Source of the DNA: an uncultured Alphaproteobacteria bacterium
GTDB taxonomy: Bacteria; Pseudomonadota; Alphaproteobacteria; Caulobacterales; Aquidulcibacteraceae
Length of the DNA: 38,550 bases
Assembly: GCA_902826335.1 (NCBI GenBank)
Contig: CADEEL010000029.1
Location: 1-38,550, forward strand
Reading direction: 5' to 3'
Shown piece after piece: positions 17,203 through 25,519 of this stretch. Both the position numbers and the translations under genes were made by a program. The notes beneath the pieces were generated by a model. That model saw nothing but the letters and a program-made list of their open reading frames with translations, ran no database searches and was not told where the DNA came from. Every line of letters begins with the position of its first letter. Position 1 is the stretch's first letter.

Positions 17203-17656
17203 ACCGGGCGATCCAGCCCCCGCATTCGACCTGCCGACGGCCGGGGGCGGGCGCGTCAGCCTCAAGAAGCTCAAGGGTAAGCCCTTCGTCCTTTACTTCT
17301 ATCCGAAGGACGACACATCGGGTTGTACCCAAGAAGCGCTAAACTTCACTGAAAATGCGGCCGAATTTTTGGCCGCCGGCGTCGCCGTCATCGGCGTGTC
17401 GCGCGATAGCCCCCTCTCACACGATAAATTCGCGGCCAAATATGGGCTGAAAGTGCTGCTCGCCTCGGATGAGGAGCTCACAGCGGCGCAACTTTACGGC
17501 GTATGGGTCGAGAAGAGCATGTACGGGCGCAAATATATGGGAATCGAGCGCGCCACCTTTTTGGTGAATAGCGCCGGCCGCATCGCCCATACATGGCGAA
17601 AAGTTAAGGTTAAGGGGCACGTGGAGGAAGTTCTCGCGCAGGTAAAGGCGCTGTGA
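17186..17656 (+). CDS. bcp: BCP/PrxQ-type peroxiredoxin with a single cysteine
   Basis: A 156-residue thioredoxin-fold peroxidase reducing hydroperoxides. The motif YFYPKDDTSGCTQEA holds the peroxidatic cysteine (C47). Most BCP proteins have a resolving cysteine five residues later (GCTxEAC); here that position is leucine and the protein has no other cysteine, so it would work as a 1-Cys enzyme recycled by an external thiol. The remaining segments (VIGVSRDSPLSHDKFAAKYGL, GIERATFLVN) are normal. ATG 17186 has GGAGGATCGG upstream and is well supported. The 5' end faces, and probably overlaps, the AsmA-like gene. Confidence 0.94.
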   Translation: MGAALKPGDPAPAFDLPTAGGGRVSLKKLKGKPFVLYFYPKDDTSGCTQEALNFTENAAEFLAAGVAVIGVSRDSPLSHDKFAAKYGLKVLLASDEELTAAQLYGVWVEKSMYGRKYMGIERATFLVNSAGRIAHTWRKVKVKGHVEEVLAQVKAL

Positions 17657-17838
17657 GGCCGGCCGTTACTCTTCCATTGGGCAGGCGAAACGCTTTGGCC
17701 CTGCCTCGGACCCACTCACGAAGTCCATGCTGAAATTCCTGTAAAACGCGGTAAGGCCCTGTTGCAATGCGCGGCCATTTCGGTTGAAGTGCCTTCGGCG
17801 AGACTATGCCGATTGGTTGTCAGCGGGCGGTGACGGAC

Positions 17839-19074
17839 ATGAGCCAGTTCGGGCTGCGAGCACGGGCGTTTTTCGATCGGGCGTTCCCCGAGCGCCAATT
17901 TTATCATCGGGCGGGCGGGCAAGTCCGCTACGTCTCCCTCACCCCATCCAAGCAGGCCTTGCTGGCGCTTGGGGCGGTGGGTTTGGCCGGGTGGTGCATC
18001 TACGCCACTGCGGACACCATTGTTGATAATCTTCAGGCGAACACTTCGAATTCCGAGGTCGCCCGGCTTGAGGCGCGCTATCAGCGCTGGCTCTCCGAGG
18101 CGCGTGCGCAATCAGCCGCCGCCCAGGCGCAGCTTCAGGAACGCACGGCTCAGTTTGAGCAAGTCACCAACGAATATCAACGCCGCCACGAAGTGCTTCG
18201 CGGCCTGCTTGAAATGGCCGGCGGCTCGAACCTGACGGCTGGCGCGCGCACCATTGAGCGTGATGGCGCGCGGCTGCTGATGCGGGCCTCGATCGATGAG
18301 TCCGAGCCGCGCGTCTCTCGCGCGCTGCTGACCAGCGAACAAGCGACGGTGCAGACCATCGGCTTCCGCGGGCAGGTCGACTCGCTTGAGAACGAGCAGA
18401 CCGCGACTTTAGCGGGCCTTGAGGACACGGTCGCCGAGCGCAGCGAACAAGTGCGCGGCGTTCTGCGCCTCACGGGCGTCAGCGTCTCGCGGCTGGTCGG
18501 CCCCGAGGCCGACACGGAAATGGGCGGGCCGCTCGTTTCGCAGGAATTGATCGATTATCTCCGTCAGAGCGGCCTGAATTCGCAGTTCGCGCACCGGGTC
18601 AGCCAGGTCGCGGCGCGGGTTGCGGAATCGCGCCGTCTGCAAGCGATCGCGGATTCCACGCCCTTGGCGCAACCGCTCGCCGTGGATTATCGGGAAACGT
18701 CCGGCTATGGCCCGCGCGTCGATCCGTTCACCGGCCGCCCCGCGTTTCATGGTGGGCTCGACATGGCGGCGTTTGAACGCGCGCCCGTCGTCGCCACATC
18801 GCCGGGAACTGTAACCTATGCTGGCGTTCGCTCCGGATATGGGTATGTCGTTGAAATCGATCATGGCCACGGCTTCCGCACACGCTATGGTCACTTGCGC
18901 GACATCCAAGTCAGCCGCGGCGAGCGCGTGGCGATTGGGCAGCGTGTCGGCTCGATGGGCTCAACCGGGCGCAGCACCGGAACCCATCTGCATTATGAGG
19001 TATGGTTCAGGGGTCGCGCCGTCGACCCGATTAATTTCCTAAGGGCTGGTCGACATGTTTACGAACAGGGGTAA
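17839..19074 (+). CDS. M23 (LytM) peptidoglycan endopeptidase, LmdC-like, membrane anchored
   Basis: A 411-residue protein. The short cytoplasmic N-terminus contains FPERQFYHRAGGQVRYVSL, then one membrane helix (about 38-58) and a periplasmic coiled coil (about 70-125 and again 175-205). The LytM domain at 285-400 has HGGLDMA (zinc ligands H304 and D308), YGHLRD and THLHYEVW (H383, H385), so it should be active and cut peptide cross-links. In Hyphomonas neptunium an M23 peptidase of this layout, LmdC, is encoded with and guided by bactofilin BacA; here the bactofilin gene overlaps the 3' end by 20 bases. ATG 17839 is preferred; ATG 17806 would add 11 residues. Confidence 0.92.
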   Translation: MSQFGLRARAFFDRAFPERQFYHRAGGQVRYVSLTPSKQALLALGAVGLAGWCIYATADTIVDNLQANTSNSEVARLEARYQRWLSEARAQSAAAQAQLQERTAQFEQVTNEYQRRHEVLRGLLEMAGGSNLTAGARTIERDGARLLMRASIDESEPRVSRALLTSEQATVQTIGFRGQVDSLENEQTATLAGLEDTVAERSEQVRGVLRLTGVSVSRLVGPEADTEMGGPLVSQELIDYLRQSGLNSQFAHRVSQVAARVAESRRLQAIADSTPLAQPLAVDYRETSGYGPRVDPFTGRPAFHGGLDMAAFERAPVVATSPGTVTYAGVRSGYGYVVEIDHGHGFRTRYGHLRDIQVSRGERVAIGQRVGSMGSTGRSTGTHLHYEVWFRGRAVDPINFLRAGRHVYEQG

Positions 19075-19630
19075 TCGTCCGGATTCACCACCAGCCGCTC
19101 CCGAGCCTGGCAGCCCACGCCGGACTCCCCCTTCCCGAGTAATGACATCCATCATCGCCAACGGCGTCCGCATTGTCGGGTCCGTCGAGGCGGAGGGTGC
19201 GGAAGTCCAGGTGGACGGCGAGATCGAAGGCAATGTGCGCGGCGGTGCGCTGACCATCGGCGACACCGGCATGGTCAAGGGCGATATCGTGTCCGAAAGC
19301 GTGCTTGTGAACGGCCGGGTCGAGGGCTCGGTCCGCGCGCGCAAGGTCCAACTCGCACGCAACGCCCATGTTTTGGGCGACATCGTTCATCAGAGCTTGT
19401 CCGTTGAGATGGGCGCGGTGTTCGAAGGCCAGTGCCGTTATCTGCAGGACCCGCTCCGCCAGGATGGCGCGCCGGCGCAGCTGTCTTCACCAAGTGTTGA
19501 CAGGTCTGCGTCACACTCCACCCCATCGCAGTTTGGAGGAGGATCTGGTTCCGTCTTTGGGGAGCCGGCGTCCAATCATACGCAGGACCGCATGGTCGCG
19601 GGCGTGATTGTGACCGGGGCTTCCAGCTAG
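19055..19630 (+). CDS. bacA: Bactofilin
   Basis: A 191-residue polymer-forming cytoskeletal protein. Residues 1-30 are a Pro-rich flexible N-tail, 31-135 the bactofilin beta-helix core (IIANGVRIVGSVEAEG, VDGEIEGNVRGGALTIGDTG, VNGRVEGSVRARKVQL, VLGDIVHQSLSVEMGAVFEG), and the rest a Ser/Gly-rich C-tail. Bactofilins assemble without nucleotide into filaments at the membrane and position cell-wall enzymes. The gene begins inside the 3' end of the M23 peptidase gene, with AAGGG as ribosome site, so production of the two proteins is probably coupled. It is followed at once by a strong terminator. Confidence 0.95.
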   Translation: MFTNRGNRPDSPPAAPEPGSPRRTPPSRVMTSIIANGVRIVGSVEAEGAEVQVDGEIEGNVRGGALTIGDTGMVKGDIVSESVLVNGRVEGSVRARKVQLARNAHVLGDIVHQSLSVEMGAVFEGQCRYLQDPLRQDGAPAQLSSPSVDRSASHSTPSQFGGGSGSVFGEPASNHTQDRMVAGVIVTGASS

Positions 19631-19661
19631 GTTTGAATTGGTTTGGGTTTGAAATGTCACT

Positions 19662-19690
19662 GGGCCGGCGCTTGGACGCCGGCCCTTTTT
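19662..19690 (+). terminator. Rho-independent terminator after the bactofilin gene
   Basis: A perfect 9-base-pair stem GGGCCGGCG / CGCCGGCCC with a 6-base loop (CTTGGA) is followed directly by TTTTTC. It lies 31 bases after the bactofilin stop. On the other strand the same hairpin sits behind prfB but lacks a T run, so it mainly serves the plus-strand transcript. Confidence 0.9.
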
Positions 19691-19720
19691 CTTTGCCCCC
19701 GCTCTATTTGATATCGGCCC

Positions 19721-20849
19721 CTAATCAATATCCGCGATTTCGTTCGCCTCCCCGCCGACGCGGGCGGCGAGCGAAGCGGCCATGAAGGCGTCCAGATCGC
19801 CGTCAAGCACGCCGCCCGTGTCCGAGGTTTCAACACCGGTGCGCAGGTCCTTGACCATCTGATAAGGCTGCAGAACGTAGGAGCGGATTTGCCGGCCCCA
19901 GCCAATTTCCGTCTTTTGATCCTCCAGCGCTTGCGCGGCCGCCTCCCGCTTCTGCAATTCGCGCTCATAGAGCCGCGCGCGCAGCATGTCCCACGCCGTG
20001 GCGCGGTTCTTGTGCTGGGATCGCTCCGATTGGCAGGCGACCACGATGCCTGACGGCATGTGCGTCAGCCGTACGGCCGAATCGGTTTTGTTGATGTGCT
20101 GGCCGCCGGCGCCGGAGGCGCGATACGTGTCCACGCGCACATCCTTGTCGTTGACTTCGATCTCAATCGACTGATCGATGACGGGATAGACCCAGGCGCT
20201 GGCGAAGCTCGTATGGCGCCGCGCATTGGAATCGAATGGCGAGATGCGAACGAGCCGATGCACGCCGGCTTCCGTCTTCAGCCAGCCATAGGCATTAGGC
20301 CCCTTGATCAGAAGCGTTGCGGACTTGATCCCCGCCGTATCACCGTCCTGATGCTCCAATTCCTCGACCTGATAGCCGTGCGCATTGGCCCAGCGCGCAT
20401 ACATGCGCACAAGCATTGACGCCCAATCCTGGCTTTCCGTGCCGCCGGCGCCAGAATTGATTTCGATATAGCAATCATTGCCGTCAGCTTCGCCAGAGAG
20501 CAGCGCCTCCAGCTCCGCCTGCCCTGCCCGCTTCTGCAGCGCCTGCATGGTGGCATGCGCCTCATCTAGCAGGGCGGCCTCGCCTTCGGCCTCGGCCATT
20601 TCAGCGAGTTCCATTGTGTCGGCGTGCTCGCGTTCGATGGTGCGCACCGCCTCGATCGAAGCTGAGAGCTTGGTGCGTTCGCGCATCAGGCGCTGAGCTT
20701 TCTCCGTATCGTTCCAGAAGGCCGGGTTCTCAACGAGCGCGTTCAGCTCATCGAGACGGACAAGCGCGCGATCCCAGTCAAAGACGCCTCCGCAACAGGG
20801 CGGCGCTGGAGGTTATCTGTTCGGCGAGGGCGGCGATATCGGCGCGCAT
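19721..20849 (-). CDS. prfB: Peptide chain release factor 2, expressed by +1 programmed frameshift
   Basis: RF2 terminates translation at UGA and UAA. The reading frame begins at ATG 20849, runs 23 codons to CTT and meets an in-frame TGA (20780-20778). Skipping one base at CTT-TGA-C continues as ...[17 protein letters not shown] and gives a 375-residue RF2; the two segments are 20849-20781 and 20779-19721. The main frame carries the stop-codon recognition tripeptide SPF (in [15 protein letters not shown]) and the catalytic GGQ ([11 protein letters not shown]). The layout matches the autoregulated prfB of E. coli, in which scarce RF2 lets the ribosome shift. It is not a broken gene. It lies 68 bases after the PBP gene. 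Confidence 0.96.
20777..20791 (-). promoter_or_regulatory. prfB recoding site (internal Shine-Dalgarno plus CUU UGA C)
   Basis: On the minus strand the sequence is GGAGG-CGT-CTT-TGA-C. A Shine-Dalgarno-like GGAGG stands three bases before the slippery CTT codon, followed by the in-frame stop TGA and a C. Both the spacing and the weak-stop context TGAC equal the classic RF2 frameshift signal. Sliding by +1 gives CTT-GAC and restores the long frame. Confidence 0.95.
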
Positions 20850-20917
20850 AACAATTCCTGGATTCGAAGCGTGGCTCGCCACATAGGGCGCGCCGCTGCC
20901 CTGCGCAAATGCAGGCC

Positions 20918-23359
20918 CTAATAAAGGCCGCTCAGCGGATCATCTTGCCGCTCGGGCCGCTGGGGCTGGCCCTGTTGCGGCGCGCGCTGGCCGGGCGGCG
21001 CGGAGGCGCCCTCAAACAGCCTGGGATCGATCGGCTCGGTGCCCCCAAATATGAAAGGCGAGGAGACGACTTCCGCGCTCGGCTCCGTATTCGGGCGGAA
21101 CGCTTCAAGGATCGACACGGTGGTCGAGGGGCCGGGCAGCAGGCCCGTCATGGCGTCGATCCGGACCAGGCGCACGCCGGCGGGAATGCGGAACGGCGTC
21201 GCCGGCTGATTGCGCAGCGCCTGCTCCATGAACTCACGGAAGATCGGCGCCGCCAGCGAACCGCCGGTCGAGCCGTCGCCCATGCTGCGGTTGTCATCGC
21301 GCCCGATCCAGATGCCGACCGCGAGGTCAGGCGAAAAGCCGACGAACCAAGCGTCGCGGTAGTCGTTGGTGGTGCCGGTCTTGCCCGCGAGCGGGCGGTT
21401 GAGCGTGCCGACGACCGCGCCCGTGCCGCGCTGAACAACGCCCTCCGCCATCGAGACGATCTGATACGCGGTGACGGGATCGAGCACGCGCGCGCGCGTA
21501 TCGGGCAGTTCGGGCGCCGCCTGGCGGCGCCACGGCGCATTGCAATTGGGGCACGGGCGCTGATCCGCATGGAAAATCGTAAGTCCTTCGCGATCCTGCA
21601 CGCGATCGATGAATATCGGCCGCACGCGCCGTCCCCCATTCACAAACATGGAATAGGCCGTGGTCATGCGCAGGACGGAGGTTTCCCCTGCGCCGAGGGC
21701 CAACGAAAACACCGGCTGCACGTTGGTTCCATAGACGCCGAGGCGCTGGCCATACTGCACGACGCGCTCAATGCCCATTTCATAGGCGACACGCGCCGTC
21801 ATGGCGTTGCGCGATTGTTCGAGGCCGCGGCGCAATGTCGTCGGGCCATAATATTCCCGCGTGTAATTCTCTGGAGACCAGATTGAGCCGTCGCCCGCCG
21901 AAATGTTAAGCGGCCCGTCCTCGATAAGCGTTGCGGGCGTGACGCCGAAATCGAGCGCGGCGGCGTAGACGATCGGCTTGAACGCCGAACCCGGCTGGCG
22001 CATCGCCTGCGTGGCGCGGTTATAGCCAAGGCGCCCGATGTCATAGCCACCGATCATCGCCAGCACACGGCCCGTGTGTGGGTCCATGGCGACTAGCGCG
22101 CCCTGAATGTCAGGCACTTGCCGCAGACTATAGCGATTGTTCGAACCGGGATTGACGTAAATGATCGAGCCCGCGCGCAAGGCGCGTTCGCGCGCGCGGC
22201 GCGCGCCGTTCGCGGCCCAGGTCGCGTCATCGTTGGGCAAACGGCCGGTCGCGCCTGTTTCCGTCGTAAAGCGCACGCCATCGCGCGTGCTGGTCACCAG
22301 TGCGCGCTGCCAGCCGGTCATCGCGGGCGGCGCGGCGGCGGCGCGCAATTGCACGCGCACATCTCCGGCCGCATCGCCCTGGGCGACAGGCCCGCGCCAA
22401 GCGTGGCGGCGATCATATTGCTCAAGCCCACGCCGCAGCGCGCGCGCGGCGATCAATTGCAGGCGCGTATCCAAGGATGTGCGGATGGAAAGGCCGTTGC
22501 CAAGCAGATCGCGTTCGCCGAACTGCTCAACGCCCTGGCGGCGCACTTCCTCCACGAAGTGAGAGGCGGCGACGAAGCTGTCGCCCGATAGGCGATCACG
22601 CACCTGCAGCGGCTCTGCGCGCGCCGCATCGGCTTCCGCGCGTGTGATGTACCCATCCTCGACCATACGGTTCAGAACGTAATTGCGCCGATTGAGCGCG
22701 CGCCGATGCCCGTCGGGATCGCGTAGATTGTAGCGGCCCGGCCCCTTCGGAAGCACGGCGAGAAACGCCATTTCGCCAAGCGTGAGCTCCGAAAGCGGCT
22801 TATCGAAATAGTTGAGCGCCGCGGCGGCGACGCCATAGGCGCGCTGGCCGAGATAAATTTCATTGAGATAGAGTTCGAGAATGCGGTCCTTATCCAACGC
22901 CTGCTCGATGCGGACGGCGAGGAACCCTTCGCGGATTTTTCGATAAAGGCTACGCTCACGGCCCGTGAGCATGTTGCCGGCGACCTGCTGGGTGATGGTG
23001 GACGCGCCTTCCAGGCGCCGGCCGCGCAGCACATTAAAGACATTCGACACCATCGCGCGAGCGACGCCGCGCGCATCGACGCCGGTGTGTTGATAGAAGT
23101 GCTGGTCCTCCGCCGCGATGAAGGCCTGCTGGAGTCGTTCCGGGATCGATTCGATCGGCACGAACACGCGATGCTCGTTGGCGAATTCCGCGACCAGGGC
23201 ACCGTCACCGGCGTGTACGCGAGTCGTTATAGGTGGCTCGTAATCGCGCAGGGCCTGGAAGTCAGGCAGCGTCTGCAGCGCCGCGACGAGGAAGCCGCCG
23301 ACGCCCAGCACGCCGATACCCAGCGCGATGGCCGCGCCCAACAGCAATCTGCGAAACAT
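20918..23359 (-). CDS. mrcA: Class A penicillin-binding protein (PBP1a-type transglycosylase/transpeptidase)
   Basis: An 813-residue bifunctional peptidoglycan synthase. The N-terminal membrane anchor is at about 8-28. The GT51 glycosyltransferase has EDQHFYQHTGVD (catalytic E84) and GASTITQQVAGNM. An OB-like/linker region lies at about 320-410. The transpeptidase has SAFK (S458, K461), SRN (516-518) and KTGTTND (660-666). The C-terminal tail is Pro/Gln-rich and disordered. An unusual CPNC pair sits at 603-606. ATG 23359 has GAGGG at good spacing. The order amidase, PBP, prfB on one strand is a common alphaproteobacterial arrangement and may form one transcript. The protein acts in the inner membrane facing the periplasm. 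Confidence 0.96.
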   Translation of the reverse strand: MFRRLLLGAAIALGIGVLGVGGFLVAALQTLPDFQALRDYEPPITTRVHAGDGALVAEFANEHRVFVPIESIPERLQQAFIAAEDQHFYQHTGVDARGVARAMVSNVFNVLRGRRLEGASTITQQVAGNMLTGRERSLYRKIREGFLAVRIEQALDKDRILELYLNEIYLGQRAYGVAAAALNYFDKPLSELTLGEMAFLAVLPKGPGRYNLRDPDGHRRALNRRNYVLNRMVEDGYITRAEADAARAEPLQVRDRLSGDSFVAASHFVEEVRRQGVEQFGERDLLGNGLSIRTSLDTRLQLIAARALRRGLEQYDRRHAWRGPVAQGDAAGDVRVQLRAAAAPPAMTGWQRALVTSTRDGVRFTTETGATGRLPNDDATWAANGARRARERALRAGSIIYVNPGSNNRYSLRQVPDIQGALVAMDPHTGRVLAMIGGYDIGRLGYNRATQAMRQPGSAFKPIVYAAALDFGVTPATLIEDGPLNISAGDGSIWSPENYTREYYGPTTLRRGLEQSRNAMTARVAYEMGIERVVQYGQRLGVYGTNVQPVFSLALGAGETSVLRMTTAYSMFVNGGRRVRPIFIDRVQDREGLTIFHADQRPCPNCNAPWRRQAAPELPDTRARVLDPVTAYQIVSMAEGVVQRGTGAVVGTLNRPLAGKTGTTNDYRDAWFVGFSPDLAVGIWIGRDDNRSMGDGSTGGSLAAPIFREFMEQALRNQPATPFRIPAGVRLVRIDAMTGLLPGPSTTVSILEAFRPNTEPSAEVVSSPFIFGGTEPIDPRLFEGASAPPGQRAPQQGQPQRPERQDDPLSGLY

Positions 23360-23452
23360 GCCGCCCTCAAAAGCGCCTAGCGAACCAGCGGGGTCGCGAG
23401 ATTTTAAGGCCTGATTATGACCGCGATCGCCGCGCGAACGCCAGCCGAATGA

Positions 23453-24646
23453 TCAGCGCGACGCCATTTGCAGCGCCGAGGCGAAATAGGAATCCACCGC
23501 GTCCGCCAGCGCGCCGGTGAACCGCGTCTGGGCAGCCGGGTCCGTCAAGCGGGCGGCGTCTCCAGCATGGGTAAGAAAGCCCATTTCGACGAGAACGGCC
23601 GGCACGTCTGGCGCGAGGAGCACGTAAAATCCAGCGTTGCGGGGACGCCGATACCGGATCGGGGCGCCAGATTCCTCAAGCCGACGGATCAGCCCCCGGG
23701 CGAAATCGGAAGAGCGGTTCGTGGTTTCCCGCTGGGTGAGGTCGAACAGGATTTGGCGCACGCCCCCCTCGCGCGGGGCCTCATCGCCGACATCGACCTG
23801 CCAATCCTGCCGGTCCGCCAGCACCCTAGAGCGGTTCGCGCCGCGCTCCGAGAGCATGTAAACCGCCGCGCCATGGGCGTCCGTACCCGGCGCTGAATCC
23901 GCGTGAAGAGAGATAAAGAGATCGGCGTTGCGGGCGCGCGCGAACGCCACACGCGCATCGAGCGCGAGGAACTCGTCCCCCTCACGGGTGAGGGCGACTG
24001 TATAGCCGCGGGCGCCAAGCGCGTCGCGCAGGCGCAGAGCGGCGGCCAGCGTAACATCCTCCTCGCGCACCGCCCCGACCCCGATGGCGCCTGGATCGCG
24101 CCCGCCATGGCCGGCGTCGATCACCACCGTGGGTCGGCGCACGGGCGGGCCAAGGCGCATGCGTTCATCCGCCGGCGGCGCGGCGACCAGGGGCGTCACT
24201 TGGGTGGCCGCCGCCACGCCGGACAGAATGATCGTGAGCCGCCGGCCAGCCAATTCCGTACGCCGCCCCGCGATGGCCGCCTGCCCGGCAAGGTCGAACA
24301 CGATGCGCGCCGCGCCTTCCGCCCGGTTCGCATAGCGATAACGGAGGGCCAGCCCGCCCCCGGGCGCTTCGCCTGCCCGCGCCCAGTGAGCGCCGGGCAC
24401 ATCGACCACAAGCCGATCCGGACCGGACAGCAGAAAGCTCCGCACGCCCCGCACAGGCCGATCGGTTTCAACCACAAGACGGGTGCGCCCGACCCCATCC
24501 GCTTGGGCGGAGACCTGAACAATGCGCACCGGGTCGTCCGCCCCCGCGATCGAGGACGGCACACAGGCCAACGCAAGCGCGGCGCCGGCGGCGGCGGCCC
24601 AGGACGGAGGCTTTAACAGGGGGATAAAGGACCACACGGACCGCAT
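23453..24646 (-). CDS. amiC: N-acetylmuramoyl-L-alanine amidase with AMIN domain (AmiC type)
   Basis: A 397-residue periplasmic amidase that cuts the stem peptide from glycan strands, usually during cell separation. It has an N-terminal signal sequence (hydrophobic at about 16-30, ending near GADDP), an AMIN targeting domain at about 40-145, a linker and an Amidase_3 domain at 172-390. The zinc ligands are H180 in IDAGHGGRDPGA, E195 or E196 in VREEDV and H248 in SLHADS; the catalytic glutamate is E354 in LVEMGFLTH. No regulatory helix is obvious without modelling. ATG 24646 is the first possible start and gives a proper signal peptide; its ribosome site is weak. The upstream region is unusually AT-rich. 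Confidence 0.95.
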   Translation of the reverse strand: MRSVWSFIPLLKPPSWAAAAGAALALACVPSSIAGADDPVRIVQVSAQADGVGRTRLVVETDRPVRGVRSFLLSGPDRLVVDVPGAHWARAGEAPGGGLALRYRYANRAEGAARIVFDLAGQAAIAGRRTELAGRRLTIILSGVAAATQVTPLVAAPPADERMRLGPPVRRPTVVIDAGHGGRDPGAIGVGAVREEDVTLAAALRLRDALGARGYTVALTREGDEFLALDARVAFARARNADLFISLHADSAPGTDAHGAAVYMLSERGANRSRVLADRQDWQVDVGDEAPREGGVRQILFDLTQRETTNRSSDFARGLIRRLEESGAPIRYRRPRNAGFYVLLAPDVPAVLVEMGFLTHAGDAARLTDPAAQTRFTGALADAVDSYFASALQMASR

Positions 24647-24823
24647 TACTATCGTAATTCTTTTTCAATGCAGTTTATAGACTTGGTTTACTCCCATTAT
24701 CTCTATTTCAATACTTGTTTCATTTTGGCGCCGCACACCGATGGACGCTTGACCGATTTGAGTTGACTGGCGCGGGTACGAGTCCATGCTTTCAGTTTGT
24801 TCACATCGCGCAGGGAGCGCCCA
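24647..24823. promoter_or_regulatory. AT-rich divergent intergenic region (amidase / GlsB-like gene)
   Basis: A 177-base region between divergent genes. Its first 80 bases (about 24648-24727) are strikingly AT-rich compared with everything around it, with TATAAA on the minus strand at about 24680 as a possible -10 element for the amidase operon. The part towards the plus-strand gene contains TTGACC and TTGACT at about 24750-24770 without a convincing -10. No RNA gene or coding frame is seen. The exact promoters are not resolved. Confidence 0.4.
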
Positions 24824-25078
24824 ATGGACCTTCAGACAATTCTCATCTGGTGCCTTATCGGGGCGATCGCTGGCTGGCTCGCCGGGCAGCTCGTGCGCGG
24901 GTTTGGGTTTGGCTTGATCGGCAACATCGTGATCGGCATTATTGGCGCGGCCGTGGGCGGCTGGCTTTTCGGGCGCTTCGCAATCCTCCCCGTCGGCGGC
25001 ATCCCTGGCGCAATTTTGTCCGCGACCATCGGTGCGGTCATCGTTCTCTTCCTAGTTCGACTGATAAAACGGGCTTGA
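24824..25078 (+). CDS. GlsB/YeaQ/YmgE-family small membrane protein
   Basis: An 84-residue protein of the 'transglycosylase-associated' family (PF04226), made almost entirely of three hydrophobic segments with glycine zippers: ILIWCLIGAIAGWLAGQLV, LIGNIVIGIIGAAVGGWLFG and IPGAILSATIGAVIVLFLVRL. The family is stress-linked in enterobacteria, but its molecular role is unknown and the transglycosylase name rests on weak evidence. ATG 24824 has GGGAG at proper spacing; an upstream TTG at 24797 is less likely. It stands alone, with a long non-coding stretch after it. Confidence 0.92.
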   Translation: MDLQTILIWCLIGAIAGWLAGQLVRGFGFGLIGNIVIGIIGAAVGGWLFGRFAILPVGGIPGAILSATIGAVIVLFLVRLIKRA

Positions 25079-25519
25079 TCGGCATTTCGGCCGCGACGAC
25101 CGCGAGAACCCTTTCTTTCCGGGCCGACTTGTTGCATGCTTGATAATATCGGTGATCGCGCCGAGGCGCGCTTTACGAGCCGCCAGCGGGTGCGGTTCAC
25201 CGCTTGTTCTTGAACTGCGAGCGGTCTGCCGGCGCGCCCTGCGCGTCACGCAACCACGGAGGCGCGCTCGGCCCTCGCCGCTCCGCAACTGGAACGATAA
25301 TCATCCCGCCGCGGCGGCGCCTCGCGCCAAGCGGTTCACCGGAGAACGGTATGCGCGCTCCATTCCTTCCCGCACTTCCGGCCCCAGCGGCCAAGGCGGG
25401 CCGGATCGCGCGTCGCCCGATCCTCAAACCCAGCGGCGACCCCGTCGGCCCGCCCGCCCCGATCGAACTGATCGCGGGCGCGCATCAGGCCAGGCGGCGA
25501 CGCGCCCACGGAGCCACTC
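25079..25519 (+). other. 441-base non-coding region, probable long leader of the RNase E gene
   Basis: No frame here has family similarity or a good ribosome site. A local AT-rich spot, TTGATAATATCGG at 25141-25153, could be a promoter -10 and would leave a leader of roughly 370 bases. A short hairpin GCGC-CGAG-GCGC follows at about 25158-25169, and a GC-rich palindrome CCGCCGCGGCGG stands at 25308-25319. In E. coli the rne mRNA has a long 5' UTR through which RNase E limits its own level; a similar role here is inference only. Confidence 0.4.

Noticed and set aside
17680-17705. Imperfect hairpin GGCAGG...CCTGCC after bcp as a terminator
   Set aside because: The stem is only six pairs, the loop is long and no T run follows.
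20686-20849. prfB as a pseudogene because its N-terminal part is in another frame
   Set aside because: The break coincides exactly with the canonical CTT-TGA-C recoding site and its Shine-Dalgarno, so the gene is functional.
20909-21886. Plus-strand open frame of 325 codons opposite the PBP gene
   Set aside because: It is antisense to the conserved transpeptidase region and rich in Arg and His, typical of shadows.
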